Source: Gammaproteobacteria bacterium (GTDB lineage: Bacteria > Pseudomonadota > Gammaproteobacteria > Steroidobacterales > Steroidobacteraceae). From it: 64,000 bases of DNA. Below, one piece after another: positions 1-8,428 of the stretch (its first letter is position 1; the number at the start of each line of letters is the position of its first letter). The notes under the pieces are model-generated. The model was not told the DNA's origin. It made no database searches and saw nothing but the letters and a program-made list of their open reading frames with translations. The stretch lies in assembly GCA_947469285.1 (NCBI GenBank), contig CANIOW010000006.1, positions 1-64,000 of the forward strand, written 5' to 3'. A program made the position numbers and the translations under genes.

Positions 1-6
1 GCGGCC

Positions 7-657
7 TCAGCCGCGGATTGCCGACTCCAGGCGGATGAAAACCTCGGTCATCGGGCCATCCGCATCCACGCGCCGCAGCAAACCACGGGCGCCGTAGTAG
101 TCCACCAGCGGCGCTGTCTGCTGCTCGTAGGCGTCCAGCCGGTTGCCGATCACCGCTTCTTGGTCATCCTTGCGGTGGTCCAGCACGAAGTCCGTACCGC
201 AAGTCGCCTGATGTTCGGCCGTGTCTGCTGGCGAGAAATAGGTATTAAAGATGCGCCCGCACTTGGTACAGCTGCGTCGGCCGGTCAGGCGCTTAAACAG
301 CAGGCTGCGGTCCACGTCCATGAGCACCACGGCTTCCAGCGGCTGAGCGATGTCCCGCAACACGCCGTCGAGGGCATCCGCCTGCGCCGTATTGCGCGGG
401 TAGCCGTCGAGAATGAAGCCCTTGGCAGCATCCGGCTGGGCGAGACGGTCCTTGATGAGGCCGAGCACGATGTCGTCGCTGACGAGCAGTCCGGCGTCCA
501 TGGCGGCCTTGGCCTGCTGGCCCAGGGCAGTGCCACGGCGCAAATGGTCCCGCAGGAGGTCGCCGGTAGAGACCTGCGGTACCCCGTATTTGTCCACCAA
601 TTTCTTGGCCTGAGTGCCCTTGCCGGCTCCCGGCGCCCCCACCAGTACAATTCTCAT
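7..657 (-). CDS. adk: Adenylate kinase with zinc-type LID
   Basis: Adenylate kinase (ATP + AMP to 2 ADP), cytosolic, 216 aa from this start. The P-loop GAPGAGKGT is at residues 7-15 and the NMP-binding segment (DLLRD, DGYPR) follows. The LID carries C130-x2-C133, C153 and D156, the Cys3-Asp pattern of zinc-binding adenylate kinases; E. coli Adk lacks these cysteines. The reading frame is open upstream, but the conserved MRIVL start at 657 (or the adjacent ATG at 660) is preceded by a GGACGGGA-like ribosome site. It is divergent from pfp. The stop lies 6 bases from the window edge. Family identity is certain; metal binding is inferred from the cysteines. Confidence 0.96.
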   Translation of the reverse strand: MRIVLVGAPGAGKGTQAKKLVDKYGVPQVSTGDLLRDHLRRGTALGQQAKAAMDAGLLVSDDIVLGLIKDRLAQPDAAKGFILDGYPRNTAQADALDGVLRDIAQPLEAVVLMDVDRSLLFKRLTGRRSCTKCGRIFNTYFSPADTAEHQATCGTDFVLDHRKDDQEAVIGNRLDAYEQQTAPLVDYYGARGLLRRVDADGPMTEVFIRLESAIRG

Positions 658-840
658 CATAATTTGATCCCGTCCTACCATCGAGCGCGCACCACCCCGG
701 ACCGGGTTTGGCGACGCCAAAGGAGCCTATGCTGCCCACCCCAGCGCAATGCGTCAAACCCCCCGCGGCGGTTCGGGGTGAAGTCCGGTACGCTGATGGG
801 GTATCCTGCACCGGTTAAATGGGGACTCACAGGGAACTCC

Positions 841-2130
841 ATGGCGACCCGGAAGACTGTTCAGGCCTCGCGGCCCCGCAACGCGCTCTATGCCCAGTCA
901 GGCGGCGTCACTGCCGTCATCAACGCCTCGGCTTGCGGCGTCATCGAGACGTGCCGCGCGCACCAAGACCGTATCGGCAAAGTGTATGCCGGCCGTCACG
1001 GCATTATCGGCGCGCTCACCGAAGACCTCATCGACACGTCCGCCGAAAGCGCCACCACCATCCGCGGCCTGCGCCACACGCCTTCCGGTGCCTTTGGCAG
1101 CGCCCGTTACAAGCTGAAATCCATCGAACAGGACCGCGCCAAATACGAGCGCCTGATCGAAGTCTGTCGGGCACACGACATCGGCTATTTTTTCTACAAC
1201 GGCGGCAACGACAGCATGGACACGGCCCACAAGCTGTCCATGATCGGCGCCGAAATGGGCTATGCGCTGGCCTGCATCGGGGTCCCCAAGACCGTCGACA
1301 ACGACCTGCCCATCACCGACTGCTGCCCTGGGTTCGGTTCGGTGGCCAAATATGTGGCCGTCTCGACCCGTGAAGCCGGGCTCGACGTGGCGTCAATGGC
1401 GCGCACCAGCACCAAGGTGTTCGTGCTGGAGGTCATGGGGCGCCACGCCGGCTGGATCGCTGCCGCGGGCGGTCTGGCCGCCGAGCACCCAGGCGACGGC
1501 CCACACCTGATTTTATTTCCCGAGATTGCCTTTGACCGCGAGCGCTTTCTGGCCAAGGTGAAACAGTCTGTGGAAACCCACGGCCACTGCGTCATCGTCG
1601 CTTCGGAAGGTGTCCACGGCCCAGACGGTAAGTTTCTGGCGGAAGCAGGCGGCACCGACGCCTTCGGCCATGCCCAACTGGGTGGCGTCGGCCCGCTCAT
1701 TGCACAGATGGTGAAAGAAGCCCACGGCTACAAGTACCACTGGGCCGTGGCCGACTACCTACAGCGGGCCGCGCGGCATATTGCCTCGAAGGTGGATGTC
1801 GAACAGGCCTATGCCATGGGCCGTGCTGCAGTGGAGCTGGCATTGAAAGGCCGCAACGCCGTCATGCCCGTGGTGGTACGCCAGAGCGACCAACCCTACC
1901 GTTGGACCGTCGGCGAAGTGCCGCTGTCCAAGGTCGCCAACGTTGAAAAGAAAGTACCGCGCAGCTTTATCACCCGCGACGGTTTCGGCATTACCGCCGC
2001 CTGCCGCCGCTATCTCGAACCGCTGATCGCCGGTGAAGATTACCCGCCGTACAAACGCGGCCTGCCGCAGTATGTACGCCTGAAGAATAAGGCCGTAAAA
2101 CGCCGCCTCGCGGTGGGGTTCAAGCCCTAA
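841..2130 (+). CDS. pfp: Pyrophosphate-dependent 6-phosphofructokinase
   Basis: Phosphorylates fructose-6-phosphate with PPi in a reversible reaction, 429 aa. GGNDS at residues 121-125 replaces the GGDGS of ATP-PFK, and PKTVDND at 149-155 has the Lys typical of PPi-dependent enzymes. GRHAGW (201-206) contributes to the sugar-phosphate site. ATG 841 has AGGGA five bases upstream; the frame is open to about 160 but that part is antisense to adk. The gene lies 57 bases before the H+-pyrophosphatase start with no terminator between, so the two are probably cotranscribed and share the PPi pool. PPi use is inferred from motifs, not assayed. Confidence 0.93.
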   Translation: MATRKTVQASRPRNALYAQSGGVTAVINASACGVIETCRAHQDRIGKVYAGRHGIIGALTEDLIDTSAESATTIRGLRHTPSGAFGSARYKLKSIEQDRAKYERLIEVCRAHDIGYFFYNGGNDSMDTAHKLSMIGAEMGYALACIGVPKTVDNDLPITDCCPGFGSVAKYVAVSTREAGLDVASMARTSTKVFVLEVMGRHAGWIAAAGGLAAEHPGDGPHLILFPEIAFDRERFLAKVKQSVETHGHCVIVASEGVHGPDGKFLAEAGGTDAFGHAQLGGVGPLIAQMVKEAHGYKYHWAVADYLQRAARHIASKVDVEQAYAMGRAAVELALKGRNAVMPVVVRQSDQPYRWTVGEVPLSKVANVEKKVPRSFITRDGFGITAACRRYLEPLIAGEDYPPYKRGLPQYVRLKNKAVKRRLAVGFKP

Positions 2131-2187
2131 CCGATATTTTTTGAAGTTCCTGACTCACACAAGAGCCCAAGGGGGAAGACCGTGGAA

Positions 2188-4218
2188 ATGACGACCGACC
2201 TGGCCGTGACGCTGTCCATCAGCGCCGGCGTTCTGGCGATTCTTTATGGACTGTGGTCCGTGAAGTGGATCAACGCACAATCGCCCGGCAACGAGCGCAT
2301 GCAGGAAATTGCTGCCGCTATTCAGGCCGGCGCTCGCGCCTACCTGAACCGCCAGTACACCACCATCGCCGTGGTAGGCGCGGTGTTGTTCCTGCTCATG
2401 GGCTTCGGCCTCGGTTGGTACAGCGCCGGCGGTTTCGCCGTGGGTGCCATCCTCTCCGGCCTGACCGGCTATATCGGCATGAATGTGTCAGTGCGCGCCA
2501 ATGTGCGCACCGCGCAAGCCGCCACGCTCGGGCTGAACCCGGCGTTGCAGGTGGCCTTCCGCGGCGGCGCCATCACCGGCATGCTGGTGGTAGGTCTTGG
2601 CCTGATCGGCGTGGCTGGCTATTACGGGTTGATGCTGCGGCTCGCCCCGGAACAGGCCTTGCACTCGCTCATCGGCTTGGCCTTTGGCGGTTCGCTCATC
2701 TCCATCTTCGCCCGTCTGGGCGGCGGCATCTTCACCAAGGGTGCCGACGTCGGGGCTGACCTCGTCGGTAAAGTGGAAGCTGGCATCCCCGAAGATGACC
2801 CGCGCAACCCAGCCGTCATTGCCGACAACGTCGGTGACAACGTCGGCGACTGCGCTGGCATGGCAGCGGACCTGTTCGAGACCTACGCGGTAACGCTGGT
2901 CGCGACCATGGTTCTGGCCGGGCTGAGCTCGGCCACACTCGGTCCGCAGGCGGTCATCTACCCGCTGGTGCTGGGTGCAGCCTCCATCGTTGCGTCCATC
3001 GTCGGCACCTTCTTCGTGAAGGTCGAAGAAGGCGGCAAGATCATGGCGGCGCTGTATCGCGGCGTCATCGTCTCGGGCGTTATTGCAGCCATCGCGTTCT
3101 ACCCCATCACCACCATGATGATGGGCGAACAGGCGATGAACCTGTACTACTGCGCGCTCATCGGTCTGGCCCTGACGGCGGCGATGATTGTGATCACCGA
3201 GTACTACACCTCCACGGAATACGCCCCGGTGCGTTACGTGGCAGAAGCCTCGCAGACCGGCCACGGCACCAATGTCATCGCCGGCCTTGCCGTGTCGATG
3301 AAATCCACGGCACTGCCGGTGCTGGCGGTGTGTGTGGCGATCTTCGCCGCCAACCAGTTTGGTGGCTTGTACGGTATTGCCGTGGCGGCCACCGCCATGC
3401 TGTCAATGACCGGCATGATCGTCGCTCTGGACGCCTACGGCCCCATCACCGACAACGGTGGCGGCATTGCCGAGATGGCTGGACTGCCGAAGAGCGTGCG
3501 GGTCACGACCGACGCGCTCGACGCGGTCGGTAACACCACCAAAGCCGTCACCAAGGGCTACGCCATTGGTTCGGCCGGTCTGGCCGCACTGGTGCTGTTC
3601 GCCGACTACACCCACAACCTCGAGGCGGTGGGTAAACTGCAGGCCTTCAGCCTCTCTGACCCGGCGGTCATCATCGGCCTGTTCATCGGCGGCATGGTGC
3701 CCTACCTGTTCGGCGCTATGGCTATGGAAGCTGTCGGTCGTGCGGCAGGCGCAGTGGTGGTGGAAGTCCGCCGCCAGTTCCGCGAAATCCCGGGCATCAT
3801 GGAAGGCACGGCGAAGCCTGAATACGGCAAGGCCGTGGACATGCTCACCCGCGCGGCCATCAAGGAAATGCTCCTCCCGTCGCTGCTGCCGATCCTCGTT
3901 CCGGTGGTGATTGGCTTTGGCATGAACTATCTGATGGGCCCTGGGGCCGGCGTAAAGGCCCTGGGTGGCCTGCTCATCGGCACCATCGTCACCGGCCTGT
4001 TTGTGGCCATCTCGATGTGCACCGGCGGCGGCGCCTGGGACAATGCCAAGAAGTACATTGAGGAAGGTCACTTCGGCGGCAAGGGTTCCGACACGCACAA
4101 GGCGGCGGTGACCGGCGACACCGTGGGTGACCCGTACAAGGACACCGCAGGTCCAGCCATCAACCCGCTGATCAAGATCATCAATATCGTGGCGCTGCTG
4201 CTGGTGCCGCTGCTGTAA
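2188..4218 (+). CDS. hppA: K+-independent proton-translocating membrane pyrophosphatase
   Basis: Integral membrane pump coupling PPi hydrolysis to proton export, 676 aa with about 16 hydrophobic segments. The PPi-site motif [11 protein letters not shown] is at residues 187-197, DNVGDNVGD at 213-221, and [15 protein letters not shown] near the C-terminus. GNTTKA at 448-453 places Lys where K+-dependent enzymes have Ala, the signature of the K+-independent H+-pumping class. A GTG at 2182 is in frame, but GGGGGAAG at 2171-2178 is better spaced for ATG 2188. It follows pfp and ends just before a strong intrinsic terminator. Confidence 0.95.
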   Translation: MTTDLAVTLSISAGVLAILYGLWSVKWINAQSPGNERMQEIAAAIQAGARAYLNRQYTTIAVVGAVLFLLMGFGLGWYSAGGFAVGAILSGLTGYIGMNVSVRANVRTAQAATLGLNPALQVAFRGGAITGMLVVGLGLIGVAGYYGLMLRLAPEQALHSLIGLAFGGSLISIFARLGGGIFTKGADVGADLVGKVEAGIPEDDPRNPAVIADNVGDNVGDCAGMAADLFETYAVTLVATMVLAGLSSATLGPQAVIYPLVLGAASIVASIVGTFFVKVEEGGKIMAALYRGVIVSGVIAAIAFYPITTMMMGEQAMNLYYCALIGLALTAAMIVITEYYTSTEYAPVRYVAEASQTGHGTNVIAGLAVSMKSTALPVLAVCVAIFAANQFGGLYGIAVAATAMLSMTGMIVALDAYGPITDNGGGIAEMAGLPKSVRVTTDALDAVGNTTKAVTKGYAIGSAGLAALVLFADYTHNLEAVGKLQAFSLSDPAVIIGLFIGGMVPYLFGAMAMEAVGRAAGAVVVEVRRQFREIPGIMEGTAKPEYGKAVDMLTRAAIKEMLLPSLLPILVPVVIGFGMNYLMGPGAGVKALGGLLIGTIVTGLFVAISMCTGGGAWDNAKKYIEEGHFGGKGSDTHKAAVTGDTVGDPYKDTAGPAINPLIKIINIVALLLVPLL

Positions 4219-4261
4219 GCCTCTACGCGGCGCCTGCGCCGCGACAATGCTGACCAGCCTG

Positions 4262-4294
4262 CAGGGGCTCTCATCCGAGAGCCCCTGTTTTTTT
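4262..4294 (+). terminator. Rho-independent terminator after hppA
   Basis: A perfect 11-bp stem CAGGGGCTCTC / GAGAGCCCCTG with a four-base ATCC loop is followed directly by seven T. It closes the pfp-hppA unit on the plus strand. Confidence 0.93.
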
Positions 4295-4330
4295 GGGGGT
4301 CCGTCACGCCGTGGCACGAATAAGAGACCT

Positions 4331-4354
4331 TGTAGGAGCGAGCTTGCTCGCGAT
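4331..4354. repeat. REP-like palindromic element, copy 1
   Basis: A 24-base element (TGTAGGAGCGAGCTTGCTCG plus CGAT) containing the GCGAGC/GCTCGC inverted repeat. It differs at one base from a second copy in opposite orientation at 21133-21156. It resembles the repetitive extragenic palindromes known from Pseudomonas and relatives. It lies between the hppA terminator and the next gene. Confidence 0.75.
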
Positions 4355-4392
4355 AGCCTGCCGGTGCCGGATCTCTCCAGCGGAGCCTTCTC

Positions 4393-5187
4393 ATGACCCT
4401 GCCTGACGACATTCCCTATGTGCTGCAATCTGCCGCGGGTGGCATCGTCACCTTGACGCTCAATCGCGGCAGCCGCTTCAACCCCCTCTCCCTAGCGATG
4501 ATTGAGGCACTCGATGCCGCACTCATCAGCGTTGCAGCGGACCCAACCGCACGCGTCATTGTTCTGGCCGCCAATGGCCCAGGCTTTTGTGCCGGTCACG
4601 ACCTCAAGGAAATGCGCCAGCAGACCGGCAATGCTGCCTGGGCACAAACGTTATTCAGCCGCTGCAATCGTCTGATGCAGCGCCTGCTGGAGATACCCCA
4701 GCCGGTCATTGCCCGCGTTCACGGCATCGCCACCGCGGCTGGCTGCCAGCTGGTGTCCATGTGTGATCTCGCGGTAGCCGCCGAAACGGCCAGCTTTGCG
4801 CTGCCGGGGGTGAATATCGGGGTGTTCTGCTCCACCCCTGCCGTGGGCGTGGCCCGCAACATGGCGCGCAAGCACGCCCTTGAGATGCTGCTCACCGGTG
4901 ACCCGATCACTGCTGCGGAGGCCGCCAGCCGCGGTCTGGTAAACCGCGCCGTGCCCGCCGCACTACTCGACGCTACGGTTCAGCACTACGCGCAGCGTAT
5001 CGCCGGACGCAGTCGCCCAGTGGTGGCCCTGGGCAAGCAAACTTTCTATGCACAACTCGGGCTGCCGCTGGCAAGCGCCTATGAACTGGCCGCCACCGCC
5101 ATGACGCGCAATCTCGGTTATGCCGACGCCGCCGTGGGCATGGAGGCATTTCTTGGCAAGCACACTGCCCAGTGGAGCGATCTTTGA
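4393..5187 (+). CDS. Enoyl-CoA hydratase/isomerase family protein
   Basis: Crotonase-fold protein of 264 aa. The first oxyanion-hole segment AGHDLKEM and the second around IATAAGCQLV are visible. The second motif has AAG instead of the usual GGG/GGA, seen in EchA3/ECHDC3-like hydratases. The start at 4393 follows a GGAG ribosome site. It stands alone between a terminator with a REP-like element and a predicted promoter at 5212. The substrate cannot be read from the sequence. Typical length; no obvious defect. Confidence 0.85.
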   Translation: MTLPDDIPYVLQSAAGGIVTLTLNRGSRFNPLSLAMIEALDAALISVAADPTARVIVLAANGPGFCAGHDLKEMRQQTGNAAWAQTLFSRCNRLMQRLLEIPQPVIARVHGIATAAGCQLVSMCDLAVAAETASFALPGVNIGVFCSTPAVGVARNMARKHALEMLLTGDPITAAEAASRGLVNRAVPAALLDATVQHYAQRIAGRSRPVVALGKQTFYAQLGLPLASAYELAATAMTRNLGYADAAVGMEAFLGKHTAQWSDL

Positions 5188-5211
5188 CTGAGAGTGTCCG
5201 CTGGCAGCCGC

Positions 5212-5217
5212 TATAAT
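5212..5217 (+). promoter_or_regulatory. Candidate -10 box before the AIM24-like gene
   Basis: A perfect TATAAT hexamer 36 bases upstream of the next start codon, conspicuous in GC-rich DNA. No good -35 lies at 16-18 bases; TTGACT at 5184 is 22 bases away. A sigma70 promoter is possible, perhaps with a weak -35. Confidence 0.4.
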
Positions 5218-5253
5218 TGGCACCTTCATCTGCAGTAACGACGGAGACTTCTC

Positions 5254-6057
5254 ATGGCCATGGACGTGATCGACTACGAAATCTTCGGCGACGACATCCA
5301 GTTCGTGGAACTGGAACTCGACCCCGGTGAGGCGGCAGTCGGCGAAGCGGGCGCCATGATGATGATGCAGGATGGCATTGAGATGGACACCGTGTTCGGC
5401 GACGGCTCGGCGCAATCAGCGCAGAGTGGTCTGCTAGGCAAGTTGATGGGCGCCGGCAAGCGCCTGCTGACCGGCGAGTCGCTGTTCACCACCATTTTCC
5501 ACAACGAAGGCACCAGCAAGCGGCGAGTGGCCTTTGCGGCGCCGTACCCCGGCAAGATTATTGCCATCTCGCTGCCCGATATCGGCGGCACCATGATCTG
5601 CCAAAAAGACAGCTTCCTCTGTGCTGCACGAGGCGTTTCACTGGGCATCGCCTTCAACCGCAAAATCGGCACCGGGTTGTTCGGCGGTGAAGGCTTCATC
5701 ATGCAGAAGCTCGAAGGCGATGGCATGGTGTTCGTCCACGCCGGGGGCACGCTGGCCATCCGCGATCTTGCCCCGGGCGAGACCCTGCGCATCGACACCG
5801 GCTGCGTCGTTGGCTTTCAGCCCAGTGTCGACTTCGATATCCAGTATGTCGGCAAACTCAAGAGTGCACTGTTCAGCGGCGAGGGATTGTTCTTCGCCAC
5901 GCTGCGCGGGCCAGGCCGCGTGTGGGTGCAGTCACTGCCGCTGTCGCGGCTCGCCAACCGCATCATTAAGGCTGCCCCGGTGGCCGGTGGCCGGTCGGTG
6001 GGCGAGGGCTCGCTGCTCGGCGGCCTCGGCGGCCTGCTCGATGGCGACAACGACTGA
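5254..6057 (+). CDS. AIM24 / TIGR00266 family protein
   Basis: 267 aa. The beta-strand-rich pattern ([20 protein letters not shown] near the N-terminus, [23 protein letters not shown] core, then [19 protein letters not shown]) matches the AIM24/TIGR00266 family, whose molecular function is unknown in bacteria. ATG 5254 follows GGAGACTTCTC. It ends 14 bases before the M48 peptidase gene, so the two probably form an operon. The C-terminus is glycine-rich (GGLGGLLDG). No signal peptide or membrane helix is visible. Confidence 0.88.
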   Translation: MAMDVIDYEIFGDDIQFVELELDPGEAAVGEAGAMMMMQDGIEMDTVFGDGSAQSAQSGLLGKLMGAGKRLLTGESLFTTIFHNEGTSKRRVAFAAPYPGKIIAISLPDIGGTMICQKDSFLCAARGVSLGIAFNRKIGTGLFGGEGFIMQKLEGDGMVFVHAGGTLAIRDLAPGETLRIDTGCVVGFQPSVDFDIQYVGKLKSALFSGEGLFFATLRGPGRVWVQSLPLSRLANRIIKAAPVAGGRSVGEGSLLGGLGGLLDGDND

Positions 6058-6071
6058 CACAGGTCACCCCC

Positions 6072-7193
6072 ATGGAAGCGTCGTATCCGGCTCAGATCTT
6101 TGGCCCGGGCTTGCCGGCCACTGGCCGCACCGGCAGCCTGCGCCTATTTCCGGCAGGCGTCGAAGCCATACTGCCAGACGACAGCCGCCGCGTGGCGGCA
6201 ACACTCACCGAGTTGCGGCTACGCGAAGTGGGCTTTGGCCAACCTGGCCTGGAGCTGGCCTGGACGGCGGCTGATGGCGAATGGCTGATTCATGTCCTCG
6301 ACCCCGCCAGCAGCGCCGCACTTCGCGCGCAGTGGCCAGCCGCAGCCGTACCCGGACTGCAGGCCTTACAGGCTCACGAACGCCGCCAACGCTCCAGACG
6401 ACGGTTGGGCTGGAGCGCCTTGGCGCTCATCGCACTTTCACCGCTGCTACTGGTCGGCCTGTTCTGGCTGCAGGCCGACCGGCTCGCCGCGTGGCTCGCC
6501 GAACAAGTACCAATCGCCGAGGAAACTCGGCTCGGACGCACGACCTTCGCCGCCATGCGGGGCGAACTCTCCTTGATAGACGAGGGCCCGACCTACGCCG
6601 CCCTCGCAACCTTAGGTCAACGTCTGACCGCGGGGTCACGCTACACCTACGAGTTCCATGTCGTCGCCGACCCAACACTCAACGCCTTCGCACTCCCGGG
6701 CGGTGTGGTGGTCGTGAACACCGGCCTCATCGCCGCCACCAGCAGTGCCGAAGAGCTCGCCGGCGTACTGGCGCACGAAGTGCAGCATGTAGAACTGCGG
6801 CACGGCACGCAGACTCTGATCAAGGGACTCGGCTGGCAGGCTGTGTGGATGTTCGCCACGGGCGATTTCAGCAACACACTGGCCGGTCAGGCAGCGCTAC
6901 AACTAGGCCGCCTGAAATTTTCTCGCGATGCCGAACGCGCAGCGGATAAGCAAGGTTTCGAAGCCCTGGTGCGTGCGGGGATCAATCCTGCTGGCATGCC
7001 GCGTTTTTTCGCCACGTTAGCCCGTCAAGACGGCACGGGCGCTGCGCCATTCCTGTCCACCCATCCGTCAAGCCAGGACCGTCAGGCGGCCCTGGAGTCG
7101 ATGCTCGCTGGGCTCAATGGAAGACCGTTCAGCGCGCTGGCATTAGCGCCGTGGCCACCCACGGCAAGTCATGCCGATCAACTGCAGCAGTGA
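6072..7193 (+). CDS. M48 family metalloprotease, membrane-anchored
   Basis: Zinc metallopeptidase of 373 aa. A poorly conserved N-terminal region (1-105) precedes a basic stretch and one hydrophobic segment (about 114-133). The catalytic domain carries HEVQH at 235-239 and a downstream DAERAAD that supplies the third zinc-ligand Glu. The fold resembles the BepA/LoiP/YcaL group of peptidases that survey envelope proteins. It sits 14 bases after the AIM24-like gene and is convergent with asd. Envelope quality control is an inference from the family and the single membrane anchor. Confidence 0.88.
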   Translation: MEASYPAQIFGPGLPATGRTGSLRLFPAGVEAILPDDSRRVAATLTELRLREVGFGQPGLELAWTAADGEWLIHVLDPASSAALRAQWPAAAVPGLQALQAHERRQRSRRRLGWSALALIALSPLLLVGLFWLQADRLAAWLAEQVPIAEETRLGRTTFAAMRGELSLIDEGPTYAALATLGQRLTAGSRYTYEFHVVADPTLNAFALPGGVVVVNTGLIAATSSAEELAGVLAHEVQHVELRHGTQTLIKGLGWQAVWMFATGDFSNTLAGQAALQLGRLKFSRDAERAADKQGFEALVRAGINPAGMPRFFATLARQDGTGAAPFLSTHPSSQDRQAALESMLAGLNGRPFSALALAPWPPTASHADQLQQ

Positions 7194-7218
7194 GTCGAGG
7201 TCTCCAGACCACGCCGCC

Positions 7219-8340
7219 TTAGCGGTGCGTTTCAAGCAGGATGCGGAGCATGCGGCGTAGCGGTTCGGCCGCACCCCACAGCAACTGGTCGCCACAGGTG
7301 AAGGCAGACAAATAGTCACCACCCATCGACAGCTTACGTAAGCGACCTACCGGCACCTCGAGGCGGCCGGTCACTGCCGCGGGTGTCAGTTGCTGCATAG
7401 ACGCTTCGCGTTGATTTGGCACCACGCGCACCCAGTCGTTGGCAGTGGCAATGATCTGCTCGAGTTCCGCCAGTGGCCGGTCTTCGCGGAGTTTCACGGT
7501 AATGGCCTGACTGTGACAGCGCATGGACCCAATACGCACGCACAAACCATCCACCGGGATAGGCGCCGCAGTGGTCCCGAGCAGTTTGTTGGTCTCGGCA
7601 CCACCCTTCCACTCTTCCAGGCTCTGCCCGTTACCTAGATCCTTGTCGATCCACGGAATGAGGCTCCCAGCGAGCGGGACACCGAAGTTCGCCTGCGGAA
7701 AGTCCGCACTGCGCAACAAGGCGCTGATACGGCTGTCGATATCCAGAATAGAGCTGCGCGGGTCGGCCAGCAGATCAGCAACACTGGCATGGGCCGCACC
7801 CATCTGCTGCAGCAGTTCGCGCATATTGACGGCGCCGGCACCACTGGCCGCTTGGTAAGTCATCGAGGTCATCCACTCGACCAGCCCGGCGCGGAACAGT
7901 CCACCCAAAGCCATGAGCATCAGCGACACCGTGCAGTTACCACCTGCGTAGTCTTTGTGACCAGCGGCGAGAGCCGCGTCGATGAGCGAACGATTGACCG
8001 GATCCAGGATGATCGTCGCTTGGGACTGCATCCGCAGGGTGCGCGCAGCATCGATCCAATAACCCTGCCAACCGCTGGCGCGCAGCGGGCCATGCACGGC
8101 GTCAGTGTAATCGCTGCCCTGGCAGGAGATCAGTACCGCGCAAGCGGCCAGTTGTTTGAGATCGTAGGCATCAGCCAGCGGAGCTACCGGCCGCCCCACC
8201 TCCGGCGCAACACCGCCAGGCTCGCTGGTGCTGAAGAACACCGGCTCAATGATCTCGAAGTCGCGCTCTTCGCGCATGCGTGCCAACAGCACGGAGCCGA
8301 CCATGCCGCGCCAACCAATAATGCCTACTCTCAGTGCCAT
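7219..8340 (-). CDS. asd: Aspartate-semialdehyde dehydrogenase
   Basis: NADP-dependent reduction of L-aspartyl-4-phosphate to the semialdehyde, the branch point to lysine/diaminopimelate, threonine and methionine. The protein is 373 aa, close to the E. coli enzyme. The nucleotide-binding [11 protein letters not shown] is at residues 7-17 and the catalytic Cys lies in GNCTVSL (C136). The start MALRVGI at 8340 matches the family N-terminus; an upstream in-frame extension to 8481 would run into the GGDEF-EAL gene. It is monocistronic or follows that gene on the same strand. Confidence 0.96.
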   Translation of the reverse strand: MALRVGIIGWRGMVGSVLLARMREERDFEIIEPVFFSTSEPGGVAPEVGRPVAPLADAYDLKQLAACAVLISCQGSDYTDAVHGPLRASGWQGYWIDAARTLRMQSQATIILDPVNRSLIDAALAAGHKDYAGGNCTVSLMLMALGGLFRAGLVEWMTSMTYQAASGAGAVNMRELLQQMGAAHASVADLLADPRSSILDIDSRISALLRSADFPQANFGVPLAGSLIPWIDKDLGNGQSLEEWKGGAETNKLLGTTAAPIPVDGLCVRIGSMRCHSQAITVKLREDRPLAELEQIIATANDWVRVVPNQREASMQQLTPAAVTGRLEVPVGRLRKLSMGGDYLSAFTCGDQLLWGAAEPLRRMLRILLETHR

Positions 8341-8428
8341 GGAAAAAGCGCCTTGTACCGCCGTGACGAGCCGGGCGCATTGTACCGGGATGCAGCAGCA
8401 ACCGGTCAGACAGCGGCCTACCGCGGGG

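Noticed and set aside
160-840. N-terminal extension of the phosphofructokinase frame
   Set aside because: This part is antisense to adk and does not match the family; ATG 841 has a good ribosome site.
3403-4428. Long minus-strand reading frame antisense to hppA (341 codons)
   Set aside because: His/Arg/Gln-rich translation with no recognisable domain; a by-product of GC-rich codon bias opposite a highly conserved gene.
5184-5217. TTGACT/TATAAT as one sigma70 promoter
   Set aside because: The 22-base spacing is too long; only the -10 is kept as a weak candidate.
7199-7210. GGTCTCCAGACC between the M48 gene and asd as a bidirectional terminator
   Set aside because: Two-base loop and short stem, no flanking A or T tract.
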